DNA of 53,149 bases from Deltaproteobacteria bacterium (GTDB lineage Bacteria > Myxococcota_A > UBA9042 > PHBI01). Numbering within the stretch: the first letter of the stretch is position 1; every line of letters starts with the position of its first letter. The DNA lies in contig WYBB01000262.1 of assembly GCA_011526585.1 (NCBI GenBank), forward strand, positions 1-53,149, written 5' to 3'. The notes beneath the pieces are model-generated. The model did no database searches. It was not told the DNA's origin and saw nothing but the letters and a program-made list of their open reading frames with translations. Below, one piece after another: positions 8,672 through 16,741 of this stretch. The position numbers and the translations under genes were made by a program.

Positions 8672-10000
8672 GTGCGCTCCGCCCTCACCGTCACGCTCGC
8701 GACCACGCTCGCGCTCACCCGGATCACCCAGGTCGCCCCCATCGCTCACGCGAGCCCGGTCGATCTCTTCGGCTTCGGCGCGCGCGGCCAGGGCCTGGCC
8801 GGCGCCATCGGCGCCACCGCCGACGGCTTCGAGAGCGTCTACTACAACCCGGCCGGCCTCGGCTTTTCCGAGCGCCCGAGCTTCGCGCTCGGCTATCAGG
8901 TCGCCACCTTCGATCTGCGTTACGGCATCGGCGATCAAGCGCTCGCCGCGGCGGAGGCGATCGACGCGCCCGCCCTCAACATCGGCTTCTCGGTGCCGAT
9001 CCCCTTCGGCGGCGCGCTGAAGGATCGCCTCGCGCTAGGCCTGGGCTTCACCATCCCGCAGACCTCGATCCTCATCGCCGACATCGAGCGCCCCGCCGAC
9101 CCGAGCTTCGTCCTCGTCGAGAACCGCGCGCAGACCGTCAGCATCCAGGCCGCCCTCGCCGTGCGCATCACCGACTTCCTCGCCCTCGGCATCGGCACCA
9201 TCGCGCTCGCCGAGCTCGAGGGCGAGATCGAGGTCGCGCCCAACGCCGCCGGCCGCCTCGGCTCCAAGGTCCGAGACCAGCTCGTCGCCGATTACGCGCC
9301 GGTCGCCGGCGTCATGCTGCGCCTCCTGCCCTTTTCACCGCCGGCCACCGAGGACGCGCCCGCGCGCCGCCTCTTCGGGCTCTCGCTCGCGCTCACCTAC
9401 CGCGGCGAGTCACGCGCCGACTTCGAGCTCCCCATCACCGCCGATCTCGGCGAGTCCTTCGGGATCCCCATCCCCGAGATCCTCGTGCGCGGCACGGCCC
9501 AGTACGACCCCGCCGAGGTGGCGCTCGAGCTCGCCGCCCGCCCGCTCGCCGAGCTCAGCTTCTCGCTCGGCGCCACCTGGGAGCGCTGGTCGACCTTTCC
9601 CCTGCCGATCGCCTACGCCGCCGTGCCCGAGGGCACACCGCCCCAGCCGCCGCCCGGCTTCGACGACGTCTTCAGCTTCAAGCTCGGCCTCGAGTCCGAG
9701 CTCGCCATCACGCCCGAGCTCGCGCTCCTGCCCCGCCTGGGCTTTTCCTTCGCCCCCTCGCCCGTCCCGGCGCAGACCGGCTTTCACAACCACCTCGACA
9801 TGGACCGCACCATCGTCGCGCTCGGCCTCGGCCTGCGCTGGGGGCGCGTGCGCTTCGACCTCGCCGCGCAGCTCCACGACCTCGCCGAGCGCACCTCGCG
9901 CAAGGCCGCCGCGACCCCCGAGGACAACCCCGGCTTCCCGTCGCTGACCGGCACCGGCCACATCCTCTTCGGCGCCATCGAGCTGGGGATCACCCTGTGA
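8672..10000 (+). CDS. FadL/OmpP1-family outer-membrane transport protein (first copy)
   Basis: A 442-residue beta-barrel precursor (GTG start at 8672; an upstream in-frame GTG at 8633 would add 13 residues with no RBS). A signal peptide ending near AHAS is followed by SPVDLFGFGARGQGLAGA and then VYYNPAGLGF, the hallmark N-terminal hatch region of FadL-family barrels, which carry hydrophobic substrates such as long-chain fatty acids across the outer membrane. The rest alternates polar and hydrophobic residues as in barrel strands and ends in a hydrophobic strand (LFGAIELGITL). Its stop overlaps the GTG of a second, related barrel (GTGA), so the two are coupled and may work together. Substrate unknown. 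Confidence 0.85.
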   Translation: MRSALTVTLATTLALTRITQVAPIAHASPVDLFGFGARGQGLAGAIGATADGFESVYYNPAGLGFSERPSFALGYQVATFDLRYGIGDQALAAAEAIDAPALNIGFSVPIPFGGALKDRLALGLGFTIPQTSILIADIERPADPSFVLVENRAQTVSIQAALAVRITDFLALGIGTIALAELEGEIEVAPNAAGRLGSKVRDQLVADYAPVAGVMLRLLPFSPPATEDAPARRLFGLSLALTYRGESRADFELPITADLGESFGIPIPEILVRGTAQYDPAEVALELAARPLAELSFSLGATWERWSTFPLPIAYAAVPEGTPPQPPPGFDDVFSFKLGLESELAITPELALLPRLGFSFAPSPVPAQTGFHNHLDMDRTIVALGLGLRWGRVRFDLAAQLHDLAERTSRKAAATPEDNPGFPSLTGTGHILFGAIELGITL

Positions 10001-11388
10001 GCCCGACCCGCACGCTCCGCCTGCTCTGCGCGCTCGGCCTGGCGACCCTCGCCGCGACCGCCCACGCCAACCCGCTCGACTACTTCGGCTTCGGCGCGCG
10101 CGGCCCCGGCATGGGCAACGCGCACGTCGCGCTCGCCGACGACTTCTCGGCCAACTACTACAACCCGGCGGGCCTCGCCACGCGCGACGCGCTCCAGCTC
10201 CAGCTCGGCTACGCGCTCATCGCGCCCTCGCTCGAGCTCAACGGCGAGGACCTCGGCGTCGACGGCGTGCGCGGCTTCCAGGGCGGCCTCGTCGTGCCCG
10301 GCGACGTCTGGGGTCATCGCCTCGCCGTCTCGCTCGGCCTCTACCTGCCCGACGAGCGCATCACCCGCCTGCGCGCCCTGCCCGAGGCGCAGCCCCGCTT
10401 CGTCCTCTACGACAACCACCCCCAGCGCCTCGTGCTCACGACATCTCTCGCCTTCGAGGTCCTCGTCGATACCCTCTATGTCGGCGCCGGCCTCACCTAC
10501 CTCTCCGACACCAAGGGGCGCCTCGACGTGCTCGGCCAGGTCGACTTCCGCGACGCCGCCGGCACCACGCTCCAGTCCGCGGTCGACGTCGACTTCGAGG
10601 CCGTGCGCTACCCCTCCTTCGGCGTGCTCTTCAAGCCGCTGAGAAACCTCCGCCTCGCCCTCGCCTACCGCGAGGAGTTCGACCTCACCCTCGACATCGG
10701 CGTCATCGTCAACGGCGACATCGTCATCGACGGCGCCGGCGAAAACCCCGTGCCGCTCGTCGAGGACGCACGTCTGGAGGTCGCCTCCAGGAACTCGAAC
10801 CTCTTCTCGCCGCGCCAGCTCGTCTTCGGTCTCGCCTGGTCGCACCACGCACCCCACCTCGCGCGCCCCTGTTGGACGCTGACCGCCGAGCTCGGCTGGT
10901 ATCAGTGGTCGCGCTTCGTGTCGCCGACCGCCTTCCTCACGACCGAGCTCGACGCCGGCACCCTGCCGATCTCGATCCCCGACAACCCGCCGCCGCTCTC
11001 GCCGCGCTTCTCCGACATCCTGGTGCCGCGGCTGGGCGGCGAGGTCTTCGTCTTCGACAGCGCCCACCTCGAGCTCCATGCCCGCGCCGGCGCCTACTGG
11101 GAGCCTTCGCCCGCGCCGACCCAGCGCGGCCCGACCAACTTCGTCGACGGCGACAAGCTCGGCGTCGGCCTCGGCCTGAGCCTCGGCTTCAAGGATCTCG
11201 GCGCGCTCCTGTCGCGCCCCTTCTACCTCGATCTCGCCACGACCTTCATCGCCATGCCCGAGCGCACCCACCTCAAGACCGACCCCGTCGATCCCACCGG
11301 CTCCTACACCTCACGCGGCCACTTCGTCGGTTTCATGGCATCTGTGCGCCTCGACTTCGGCGATGCTCCGCCCGCGGAGGCGCCGTGA
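9997..11388 (+). CDS. FadL/OmpP1-family outer-membrane transport protein (second copy)
   Basis: A 463-residue paralogue of the preceding gene. It has a signal peptide (cleavage near AHA-NP), then NPLDYFGFGARGPGMGNAHVA and NYYNPAGLA, matching the first copy's DLFGFGARGQG and YYNPAGLG. It starts with GTG inside the previous stop codon (GTGA overlap) and itself ends in a GTGA overlap with the next gene, so three genes are translationally chained. Tandem FadL-like barrels may form substrate variants or handle different ligands. The central part (about residues 230-300) is divergent from the first copy. Confidence 0.85.
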   Translation: MSPTRTLRLLCALGLATLAATAHANPLDYFGFGARGPGMGNAHVALADDFSANYYNPAGLATRDALQLQLGYALIAPSLELNGEDLGVDGVRGFQGGLVVPGDVWGHRLAVSLGLYLPDERITRLRALPEAQPRFVLYDNHPQRLVLTTSLAFEVLVDTLYVGAGLTYLSDTKGRLDVLGQVDFRDAAGTTLQSAVDVDFEAVRYPSFGVLFKPLRNLRLALAYREEFDLTLDIGVIVNGDIVIDGAGENPVPLVEDARLEVASRNSNLFSPRQLVFGLAWSHHAPHLARPCWTLTAELGWYQWSRFVSPTAFLTTELDAGTLPISIPDNPPPLSPRFSDILVPRLGGEVFVFDSAHLELHARAGAYWEPSPAPTQRGPTNFVDGDKLGVGLGLSLGFKDLGALLSRPFYLDLATTFIAMPERTHLKTDPVDPTGSYTSRGHFVGFMASVRLDFGDAPPAEAP

Positions 11389-12326
11389 GCACCCGCCTCG
11401 TGCACGCGCTCTTCGTCGCGTTCCCCCTGAGCGCCTGCGCCGCCGAGGGCGGCGGCGAAGGCGGCGCCGACAACCTGCCCGACCGCGGGATCGCCGGCTG
11501 GAGCGCGACCGGCGACGCCGAGACCCCGTTCGTGCTCGGCGGTGACGGCGCCCGGCTGGCCAGCCCCTCGGCGATCGTCGTCGGCGACCGCGTGCGCGTC
11601 TACGCGCAGCGCGAGAGCGACGACGGCCCGGTGCTCGTCATGGCCGAAGGCGACGGCATCGACTTCGCCGCGCCGACCGAGCTCGGGCTCGCGGGCCGCG
11701 ACCCGAGCGTCACCCTGAGCGACGGCCTCTTCTGGCTGACCTTCGTCGGCGATGACGACGCCATCGCCATCGCCACCTCGAGCGACGGCCTCGCCTTCGA
11801 GCGCCTCGCGCCGACCGGGCTCGCCCCCGAGCGCACCGCGCCGAGCCTCGTGATCGACGGCGACGCGCTCTACCTCTACCTCTCGACCGGCACGACCCTC
11901 GTGCACACCGAAGCGCCGCGCGCCACCCTCGCCTTCGGTCCCGAGACCGAGGTGCTCGCCCCCGGCGTCGACTGCCTCGGGCGCGACGGCGAGCCGGAGC
12001 CCTGCTGGGATCGCGGCGCCATCGTCGAGGCCGAGGTGCGCCTCGCCCGCAGCGGCGCCGGCACCCCGGTCTATCGCATGTTCTACGCCGCGCGCGCGCA
12101 GCCCCAGGGCGCGAGCGACGTCGGCTTCGCGGCGTCGTACGACGGCCTGAGCTTTTCGCGCTACGCCTTCAACCCCGTCATCGACGTGACCTTCGACATG
12201 GGCTCGCCGACCTCGGTGCTCTTCGACGAGGTCTACCTCCTCTACTGGAGCGAGCGCCGCACGACCGCGCTCGGCGGGATCGCCGGCGCCCTGCACGAGC
12301 CGAGCGCGCCTGCGGATCGTTGGTGA
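11385..12326 (+). CDS. Lipoprotein with glycosidase-type five-bladed propeller repeats
   Basis: A 313-residue lipoprotein (lipobox LSAC, Cys about 17). The GTG at 11385 overlaps the preceding stop (GTGA) and has GGAGG five to nine bases upstream. The mature part shows repeated units such as SPSAIVVGDRVRVYA, DPSVTLSDGLFWLTFV, APSLVIDGDALYLYLS and SPTSVLFDEVYLLYW, each a strand pair with aromatic ends. This is the pattern of five-bladed propellers of the GH43/GH32/GH68 type. It may bind or cut a glycan at the outer membrane, but catalytic residues cannot be assigned with confidence and it could be a non-enzymatic binding protein. Last gene of the FadL operon. Confidence 0.7.
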   Translation: MSTRLVHALFVAFPLSACAAEGGGEGGADNLPDRGIAGWSATGDAETPFVLGGDGARLASPSAIVVGDRVRVYAQRESDDGPVLVMAEGDGIDFAAPTELGLAGRDPSVTLSDGLFWLTFVGDDDAIAIATSSDGLAFERLAPTGLAPERTAPSLVIDGDALYLYLSTGTTLVHTEAPRATLAFGPETEVLAPGVDCLGRDGEPEPCWDRGAIVEAEVRLARSGAGTPVYRMFYAARAQPQGASDVGFAASYDGLSFSRYAFNPVIDVTFDMGSPTSVLFDEVYLLYWSERRTTALGGIAGALHEPSAPADRW

Positions 12327-12333
12327 CGATCGC

Positions 12334-12402
12334 GGGCGGCCACAAGGGCCGCCCCTACGGCGGGCGGCCACCACAGCGGGCGGCTACGAGGGTCGCCCCT
12401 AC
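12334..12402. repeat. Palindromic intergenic (REP-like) element, two imperfect copies
   Basis: Copy 1 has GGGCGGCC (12334-12341) pairing with GGCCGCCC (12347-12354), followed by CTAC. A partial copy starts at 12362, and copy 2 (12378-12402) has the same layout with one G-T pair. The cluster fills the gap between two convergent genes, and copy 2 supplies the stop codon of the minus-strand gene (CTA at 12399-12401). A related element is at 50423-50457. It could serve as a bidirectional terminator. Confidence 0.7.
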
Positions 12403-13076
12403 TGGCAGCCCTCGTCGTAACGCCACTGCGCCTCTTTCGGATCGAGGGTGGCGGTCTTGAGCAGGCGATGGTCGGCGCCGACCTTCTCGAAGACCTTGAG
12501 CTCGTAGACGCCCGGCTTGAGGCGAACGCCGTGCGCGGACTTGCCGGGCTCGAGGTTGATGGCGTTGCCGATCTGGTTTCCGCCCTGGAAGATCTCGAAG
12601 CGCAGGTGCCGCGGCTTGCTCTTGCCGCGACAGGCGAGGGTGTCGTTCTTGATCGTACCCTCGAAGCCACGGTGCTCGTAGCGCGCCTTCACCTGCACCG
12701 TCACGACCATGCCGCGCGGCACGTCGACGGTCTCGCTCCACTCGGCGCCGCGCGCGTCGACCACCTTGAGCGCGATGCGGTGGTCCTTGTCGGCGAGCTC
12801 GTAGCTCGCGGGGTGCTCGCGCGTCTGGGCCTGGCCATCGATCGTCGCGGTCGCCTTGTAGCCGGCCTCGGCCTCGACGACGAGCCGGGTCTTGCCCTCG
12901 CCGCCCTTGCCGAGGATGTTGGCGGTCCACCCCTGAAGGATGTAGGCGTCGTCGTCCGTCTCCGGCCGGGTCTGCAAGGGCTTTTCGGGGCCGACCGGCT
13001 CGGGCTCGGCGGCGAGCGCGGAGCCGGCGCCGAGCGAGAGCGCGAGGACGAGCGTGGGGATGAGTCGCCGGGTCAT
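12399..13076 (-). CDS. Hypothetical exported protein
   Basis: A 225-residue protein with a Sec signal peptide (MTRRLIPTLVLALSLGAGSALA, cleavage after ALA at 22-23). The ATG at 13076 is preceded by GGAGGT. The mature part looks like two or three beta-sandwich units with charged loops. It ends in Cys-Gln and has one other cysteine (CRGKSKP), which could form a disulfide. No family recognised. Its stop codon lies within a palindromic repeat, which may have altered the original C-terminus. Transcribed toward the FadL operon end; probably monocistronic. Confidence 0.7.
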   Translation of the reverse strand: MTRRLIPTLVLALSLGAGSALAAEPEPVGPEKPLQTRPETDDDAYILQGWTANILGKGGEGKTRLVVEAEAGYKATATIDGQAQTREHPASYELADKDHRIALKVVDARGAEWSETVDVPRGMVVTVQVKARYEHRGFEGTIKNDTLACRGKSKPRHLRFEIFQGGNQIGNAINLEPGKSAHGVRLKPGVYELKVFEKVGADHRLLKTATLDPKEAQWRYDEGCQ

Positions 13077-13186
13077 GCTACCTCCATGGGTTTGGCCCGT
13101 CTTCTTTCGCTCCGGCGCGCGTGTCAAGCACGGTGCGCCTTTGCGCGCCCCCAGAGCCGCCTCGCCGGGCCATGCCAGGCCGGATC

Positions 13187-13216
13187 TTGCCGTCATGCGC
13201 CGACTCGATCGATAGT
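13187..13216 (+). promoter_or_regulatory. Candidate promoter, leaderless type
   Basis: TTGCCG (13187-13192), 18-base spacer, GATAGT (13211-13216), then six bases to the ATG at 13223. No RBS is present. Confidence 0.45.
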
Positions 13217-13222
13217 GGCGAC

Positions 13223-13636
13223 ATGAGCCACGCACCCCCTCTGCCCGAGTCCGCGCTCGAGCCCCACGTGCGCCAGCTCCTGGCCATCGCCGAGCTCTTG
13301 ATGGGCGCCGCGCAGTCCGACGGCCACGTCGCCTGGTCGGAGCGCTCGGCGATCGCGCACGTGCTCGTGAGCTTCATCGGCGAGTCCGAGCTGCCCGCCG
13401 TCGTGCAGGAGCGCATGCACGACTTCGAGTTCGCGAAGTTCGACCTCGAGGCGGCGTGCGCACGCCTCCAGCTCGGCGGGCCCGAGGACCGCAAGAGCCT
13501 GCTCGGGCTCGTCGCGCGCGTGACCGACGCCGACGCGGTGCTCAAGATCGGCGAGCGCAGCTACCTCAGGCGCGTCGCCAGGGCGATCGGCGCCAGCGAC
13601 GAAGAGCTCCTGCCCTTCATCGCTGCCGATCACTGA
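13223..13636 (+). CDS. TerB-like helical protein
   Basis: A 137-residue all-alpha cytoplasmic protein. Two acidic helix-loop segments, SDGHVAWSERSAI (about 31-43) and TDADAVLKIGERSYL (about 97-111), fit the TerB/DjlA-type fold (tellurite-resistance TerB domain), in which such acidic pairs bind metal. The spacing D-G-H-V-x-x-x-E is typical of the family. The frame extends upstream to 13121, but the ATG at 13223 sits exactly six bases after a -10 box and starts a sensible protein. Role unknown; TerB proteins are linked to metal or envelope stress responses. Confidence 0.72.
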   Translation: MSHAPPLPESALEPHVRQLLAIAELLMGAAQSDGHVAWSERSAIAHVLVSFIGESELPAVVQERMHDFEFAKFDLEAACARLQLGGPEDRKSLLGLVARVTDADAVLKIGERSYLRRVARAIGASDEELLPFIAADH

Positions 13637-13678
13637 CGCACCCGGGCGACCAGAAGGCCCGAGCGTCGGGCGGCACGC

Positions 13679-14605
13679 TCAGTAGCGCGGTACGGTCGGA
13701 TCGATCTCGAGCGACCAGGCGCTGATCCCGCCGTGCACGTTGAAGACCTTGGTGAAGCCGGCCTTGATGAAGGCCTCGCCCATGGCGTGGCTGCGGCTGC
13801 CGGTGTGGCAGTAGAACCAGAGCGGGGTGTCCTTGGGCAGCTTCATCGCCGCTTCGCGCACGTCGGGCGTGAGATGCTTCGAGCCGGGGATCACCGCGCG
13901 CTGCCGCTCTTCGAGCGTGCGCACGTCGTAGAGGTGAAGGCGCGGGTTGTCGTCGAAGGCCTTCTTGAGCTCGCGCACCGTCGCCTGCTTGACCTTGGGC
14001 GGCTCGTTCGGGTTCTCGATCAGGAAGCCCTTGTTCTCGCGCGAGTAGTCGAGCACGAGCCCGTTGGCGCGCTTGGCCGAGCCGCGATCGACCAGGATCG
14101 TGAAGCCGTTGGACTCGCACACGAAGTCGCCGGGGCGATCCTCGGAGAAGAGGAGGCCGTACTGGAAGCGCGGGCTCACCTCGATGCGCAGCGCCTGGTG
14201 CTTTTCGCGCTTGGCCGCCTCGCGCAGCACCTCGGCCGCCCAGTCGGTGATCGTGATCGCGGGCTGCGGGATCTCCTCGAGCGGCGCACCGAGGATCTTG
14301 TGCAGCTCACCCGAGCCGTAGAGCCCCTTGACGATGTCGGCGCCGCCGACGAGCTCGCCCTTGACATAGAGCTGCGGGAAGGTCGGCCAGTCCGAGTAGC
14401 TCTTGGCGCCCTCGCGCACCTCGGGGTCCTCGAGGATGTTGAAGGTCTCGTAGGGCTGGCCGAGCTCGTCGAGGATCCCGACGACCGAGGCCGAGAACCC
14501 GCACTGCGGGAAGGTGCGCGTGCCCTTCATGAAGAGCAGCACGGGGTTGCCCTTTACGAGCTGGTCGATCTTCTGATGGGTCGGGTCGTTCAGGTCTGCG
14601 GGCAT
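13679..14605 (-). CDS. Three-domain fusion: monothiol glutaredoxin, cysteine-less A-type domain, rhodanese
   Basis: A 308-residue cytoplasmic protein. Residues 8-104 are a Grx4/GrxD-type monothiol glutaredoxin with the CGFS active site at 35-38, the type that carries [2Fe-2S] clusters with glutathione. Residues 116-203 resemble an A-type (IscA/HesB) Fe-S carrier (ITITDWAAEVLREAA; GLVLDYSRENKGFLIENPN), but the three cluster-binding cysteines are missing: there is none after LRIEV, and CxC after ENPN is replaced by EPPKVK. Residues 208-302 are a rhodanese domain with active-site Cys266 (CHTGSRS). The fusion suggests coupling of sulfur transfer to Fe-S cluster delivery. The ATG at 14605 has GAGGA eight bases upstream. 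Confidence 0.88.
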   Translation of the reverse strand: MPADLNDPTHQKIDQLVKGNPVLLFMKGTRTFPQCGFSASVVGILDELGQPYETFNILEDPEVREGAKSYSDWPTFPQLYVKGELVGGADIVKGLYGSGELHKILGAPLEEIPQPAITITDWAAEVLREAAKREKHQALRIEVSPRFQYGLLFSEDRPGDFVCESNGFTILVDRGSAKRANGLVLDYSRENKGFLIENPNEPPKVKQATVRELKKAFDDNPRLHLYDVRTLEERQRAVIPGSKHLTPDVREAAMKLPKDTPLWFYCHTGSRSHAMGEAFIKAGFTKVFNVHGGISAWSLEIDPTVPRY

Positions 14606-14634
14606 GGTTCGGTCCTCGGTTCGCGACGAGCGTG

Positions 14635-14663
14635 CATATAGGCACTCCCGCGCGATTCGGCAA
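14635..14663 (-). promoter_or_regulatory. Promoter of the glutaredoxin-rhodanese gene
   Basis: Minus strand: TTGCCG (14658-14663), 17-base spacer, TATATG (14635-14640). It leaves a leader of about 25 bases with an RBS before the ATG at 14605. Confidence 0.5.
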
Positions 14664-14720
14664 GGTCGCGGCCCTGCGGACCCGGCGGGGTCTCGAGGGC
14701 GCCTGGCCGGCCGGGCATGC

Positions 14721-16487
14721 TCAGCGCGCGATCTCGACCAGATAGCCGTTGTCGTCGCCGCCCACCGGCAAGGTGGTCGAGTCGCCGACCTCGAAGTCGA
14801 GCCCATCGCGCGTGTCGCCACCGCTGAGGATGCTGCCGTCCGGGCTGAACGCGACCGGCGCATTGAGGTCCTGCAGCACGCCGCGTCCCTGACGCACCCA
14901 CGCGAGCGCGCTGCCACCCGCCGGCAGGCACGCGACGAAGGCGTCGGTCCAGCCCGCGGACGTGAGCTGCAGCGGGCCGCTCGTCAGCATGAAGGTCGCC
15001 TGCGCGTAGTAGCTGCCGGCGATCGCGATGGTGCCGTCGGGGGCGATCGCGATGCCGGCCGGGCCGCCGAACGAGACCCGATCCTTCACCGGCGTGAGGC
15101 TCAGCAGCACGCCGGCGTCATCGAAGAGCGCGACCGCGCTCGCCGCGCTCGCGAAGGTCCTGGCGCTCGCCTGTCCCTGGTCGAGCGTGATCCCCGCATC
15201 GCCGTTGATCAGCATGGCGATCGTGGTGCCGGTCGAGGCGACCCCGCCGCCCGACGAGCTCGCGCCGTCGGGCCCGCTCGCGCCCTCGAGCCACAGCAGA
15301 TCGCCGTCCGCGGTGTAGCGCGCGAGGTAGAACCCGGAGTCGCCATACGTCAGCGTACGATCAGACTGGGCGCCGCCCTCGAACTGCGCGCCGCGATCGC
15401 CGACCGAGCCCGCGATGACGATGCTGCCATCGGGCAGGCGGGTCATGCCGGAGACGATGTCGTCGCGGGACGGGCTGCCCGCCTGCCGCACCCAGCGTAC
15501 CGCGCCGTTCGGGTCGTAGGCGGCGATGAACAGGGTCTCCCAGCCATCGCTCGGGGCGGTCAGCGCGTGCTGCGCGTCGAACGTGATGTGGTCATCCCAG
15601 GCGTCAGCGAAGTAGCCGGCGACGAACGACGACCCGTCGGGCGCGACCGCGGCAGCCTGCGGGAAGTCGAACGCGAGGCCGCCCGCGACGCGCACCCAGA
15701 GCAGCTGCCCGAGCGCGCTCACGCGCGCGACGAACACGTCGTAGCCCTCCTCGGAGCCGGGCCCCGTCAGGCGTTGCTCGGTCGGCAGGCCGGAGTCGAT
15801 CACCAGTTGCGCCTGGAACGAGCCGGCCACCACCAGCGAGCCGTCGCTCGCGCGGCCGATCGCGTGCGCGTAGCCGCCTCCTCCCGAGAAGTGCTTGACC
15901 CATTTGATGGTCCCGTCCACGCCGTAGTGCAGCAGCGCGGGTGAGTTGAGCCCCGCGTGGAAGCCGATCTCGGCAGCGGTGTCGGCGCCGAACGTGTGCC
16001 GCCCCCCGAGCGTCGCGAAGACCGACACCGCCCCATCCGGGTGCACCGCCAGCGCGCGGGTGGTCACGCTGCCGCCCCCGCTCAGGCTCTGCGCACGTCG
16101 CGTGAGGCCGGCGCCGCAGCTCGTCGGGTCTGGCACCAGCGTCTCGGCCGGGACCGTGTCGGCCGGGGTCGTGTCGACGGCAATGACCGTGTCCTCGATC
16201 GTCTCGGCTGCGACCGTGTCTTCGATCGTCTCGGGCGGCGCGACCGTGTCTTCGATCGTCTCGGGCGGTGCGACCGTCTCTTCGATGACCTCGGATGGCG
16301 CGACCGTGTCTTCGATCGCCTCGGGCGGTGCGACCGTGTCTTCGATCGTCTCGGATGGCGCGACCGTGTCTTCGCTCGTCTCCGGCTCGGCGATCTCGGC
16401 GACATCGGCCTGAGCCGTGTCGGGGACCGCCGCTTCATCCGAGCAGGCCTGGGCGATGGCGAACAGAACGATCAGGGAGCATCGCAT
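14721..16487 (-). CDS. Lipoprotein: tandem-repeat stalk plus beta-propeller
   Basis: A 588-residue lipoprotein (signal peptide ending AQAC, Cys 15). Residues about 35-100 are near-perfect decapeptide repeats of the type TIEDTVAPPE, an acidic, proline-containing stalk. The rest is a WD/SBBP-like beta-propeller with recurring units such as AVHPDGAVSVFATLGG, RASDGSLVVAGSFQ, AVAPDGSSFVAGYF, RLPDGSIVIAGSVG and AIAPDGTIAIAGSYY. This architecture holds a ligand-binding head away from the membrane on the cell surface or in the periplasm. Ligand unknown. The ATG at 16487 begins the signal peptide; a weak -10 (TAGCGA, 16494-16499) lies six bases upstream. Confidence 0.82.
   Translation of the reverse strand: MRCSLIVLFAIAQACSDEAAVPDTAQADVAEIAEPETSEDTVAPSETIEDTVAPPEAIEDTVAPSEVIEETVAPPETIEDTVAPPETIEDTVAAETIEDTVIAVDTTPADTVPAETLVPDPTSCGAGLTRRAQSLSGGGSVTTRALAVHPDGAVSVFATLGGRHTFGADTAAEIGFHAGLNSPALLHYGVDGTIKWVKHFSGGGGYAHAIGRASDGSLVVAGSFQAQLVIDSGLPTEQRLTGPGSEEGYDVFVARVSALGQLLWVRVAGGLAFDFPQAAAVAPDGSSFVAGYFADAWDDHITFDAQHALTAPSDGWETLFIAAYDPNGAVRWVRQAGSPSRDDIVSGMTRLPDGSIVIAGSVGDRGAQFEGGAQSDRTLTYGDSGFYLARYTADGDLLWLEGASGPDGASSSGGGVASTGTTIAMLINGDAGITLDQGQASARTFASAASAVALFDDAGVLLSLTPVKDRVSFGGPAGIAIAPDGTIAIAGSYYAQATFMLTSGPLQLTSAGWTDAFVACLPAGGSALAWVRQGRGVLQDLNAPVAFSPDGSILSGGDTRDGLDFEVGDSTTLPVGGDDNGYLVEIAR
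16186..16392. repeat. Tandem 30-bp coding repeat (stalk)
   Basis: Units beginning ACCGTGTC (or variant) occur at 16186, 16213, 16243, 16273, 16303, 16333 and 16363. The first spacing is 27 bases and the rest are exactly 30. They encode the decapeptide stalk of the propeller lipoprotein. Period and high identity make the copy number prone to change by slippage. Confidence 0.9.
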
Positions 16488-16716
16488 CGCCGCTCGCTAT
16501 CAGCTCAGCCACCAAACGAGAAGCGCGAACGACCGGCGCTGTGACCGTCCGGCGGATGCTGCGCTGTGACGCGGCGCCGCCGGACGCGCGACCACGCGCC
16601 GCGGCGCGGCCACTCAGGGCGCGGCAGAGGTCGTGCGTCGAACCGCAGCTGGTCGCAGGGTCCGCATTGCGAACCGCTGCGACCCGCGAAAGTTCCACAC
16701 GCACGACCTATACGTC

Positions 16717-16740
16717 GGGCCGTCGATTTTTCGACGGCCC
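16717..16740 (-). terminator. Hairpin at the 3' end of the MORN operon
   Basis: GGGCCGTCGA and TCGACGGCCC form a perfect 10-bp stem around a TTTT loop, one base beyond the MORN gene's stop codon. No T-tract follows on the minus strand, so it may terminate weakly or protect the mRNA 3' end. The rest of the gap (16488-16716) holds only the weak promoter of the propeller gene. Confidence 0.55.
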
Positions 16741-16741
16741 T

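Noticed and set aside
16717..16740. Hairpin as an intrinsic terminator in the strict sense
   Set aside because: Perfect stem, but no T-tract on either side. Kept as a terminator-like hairpin only.
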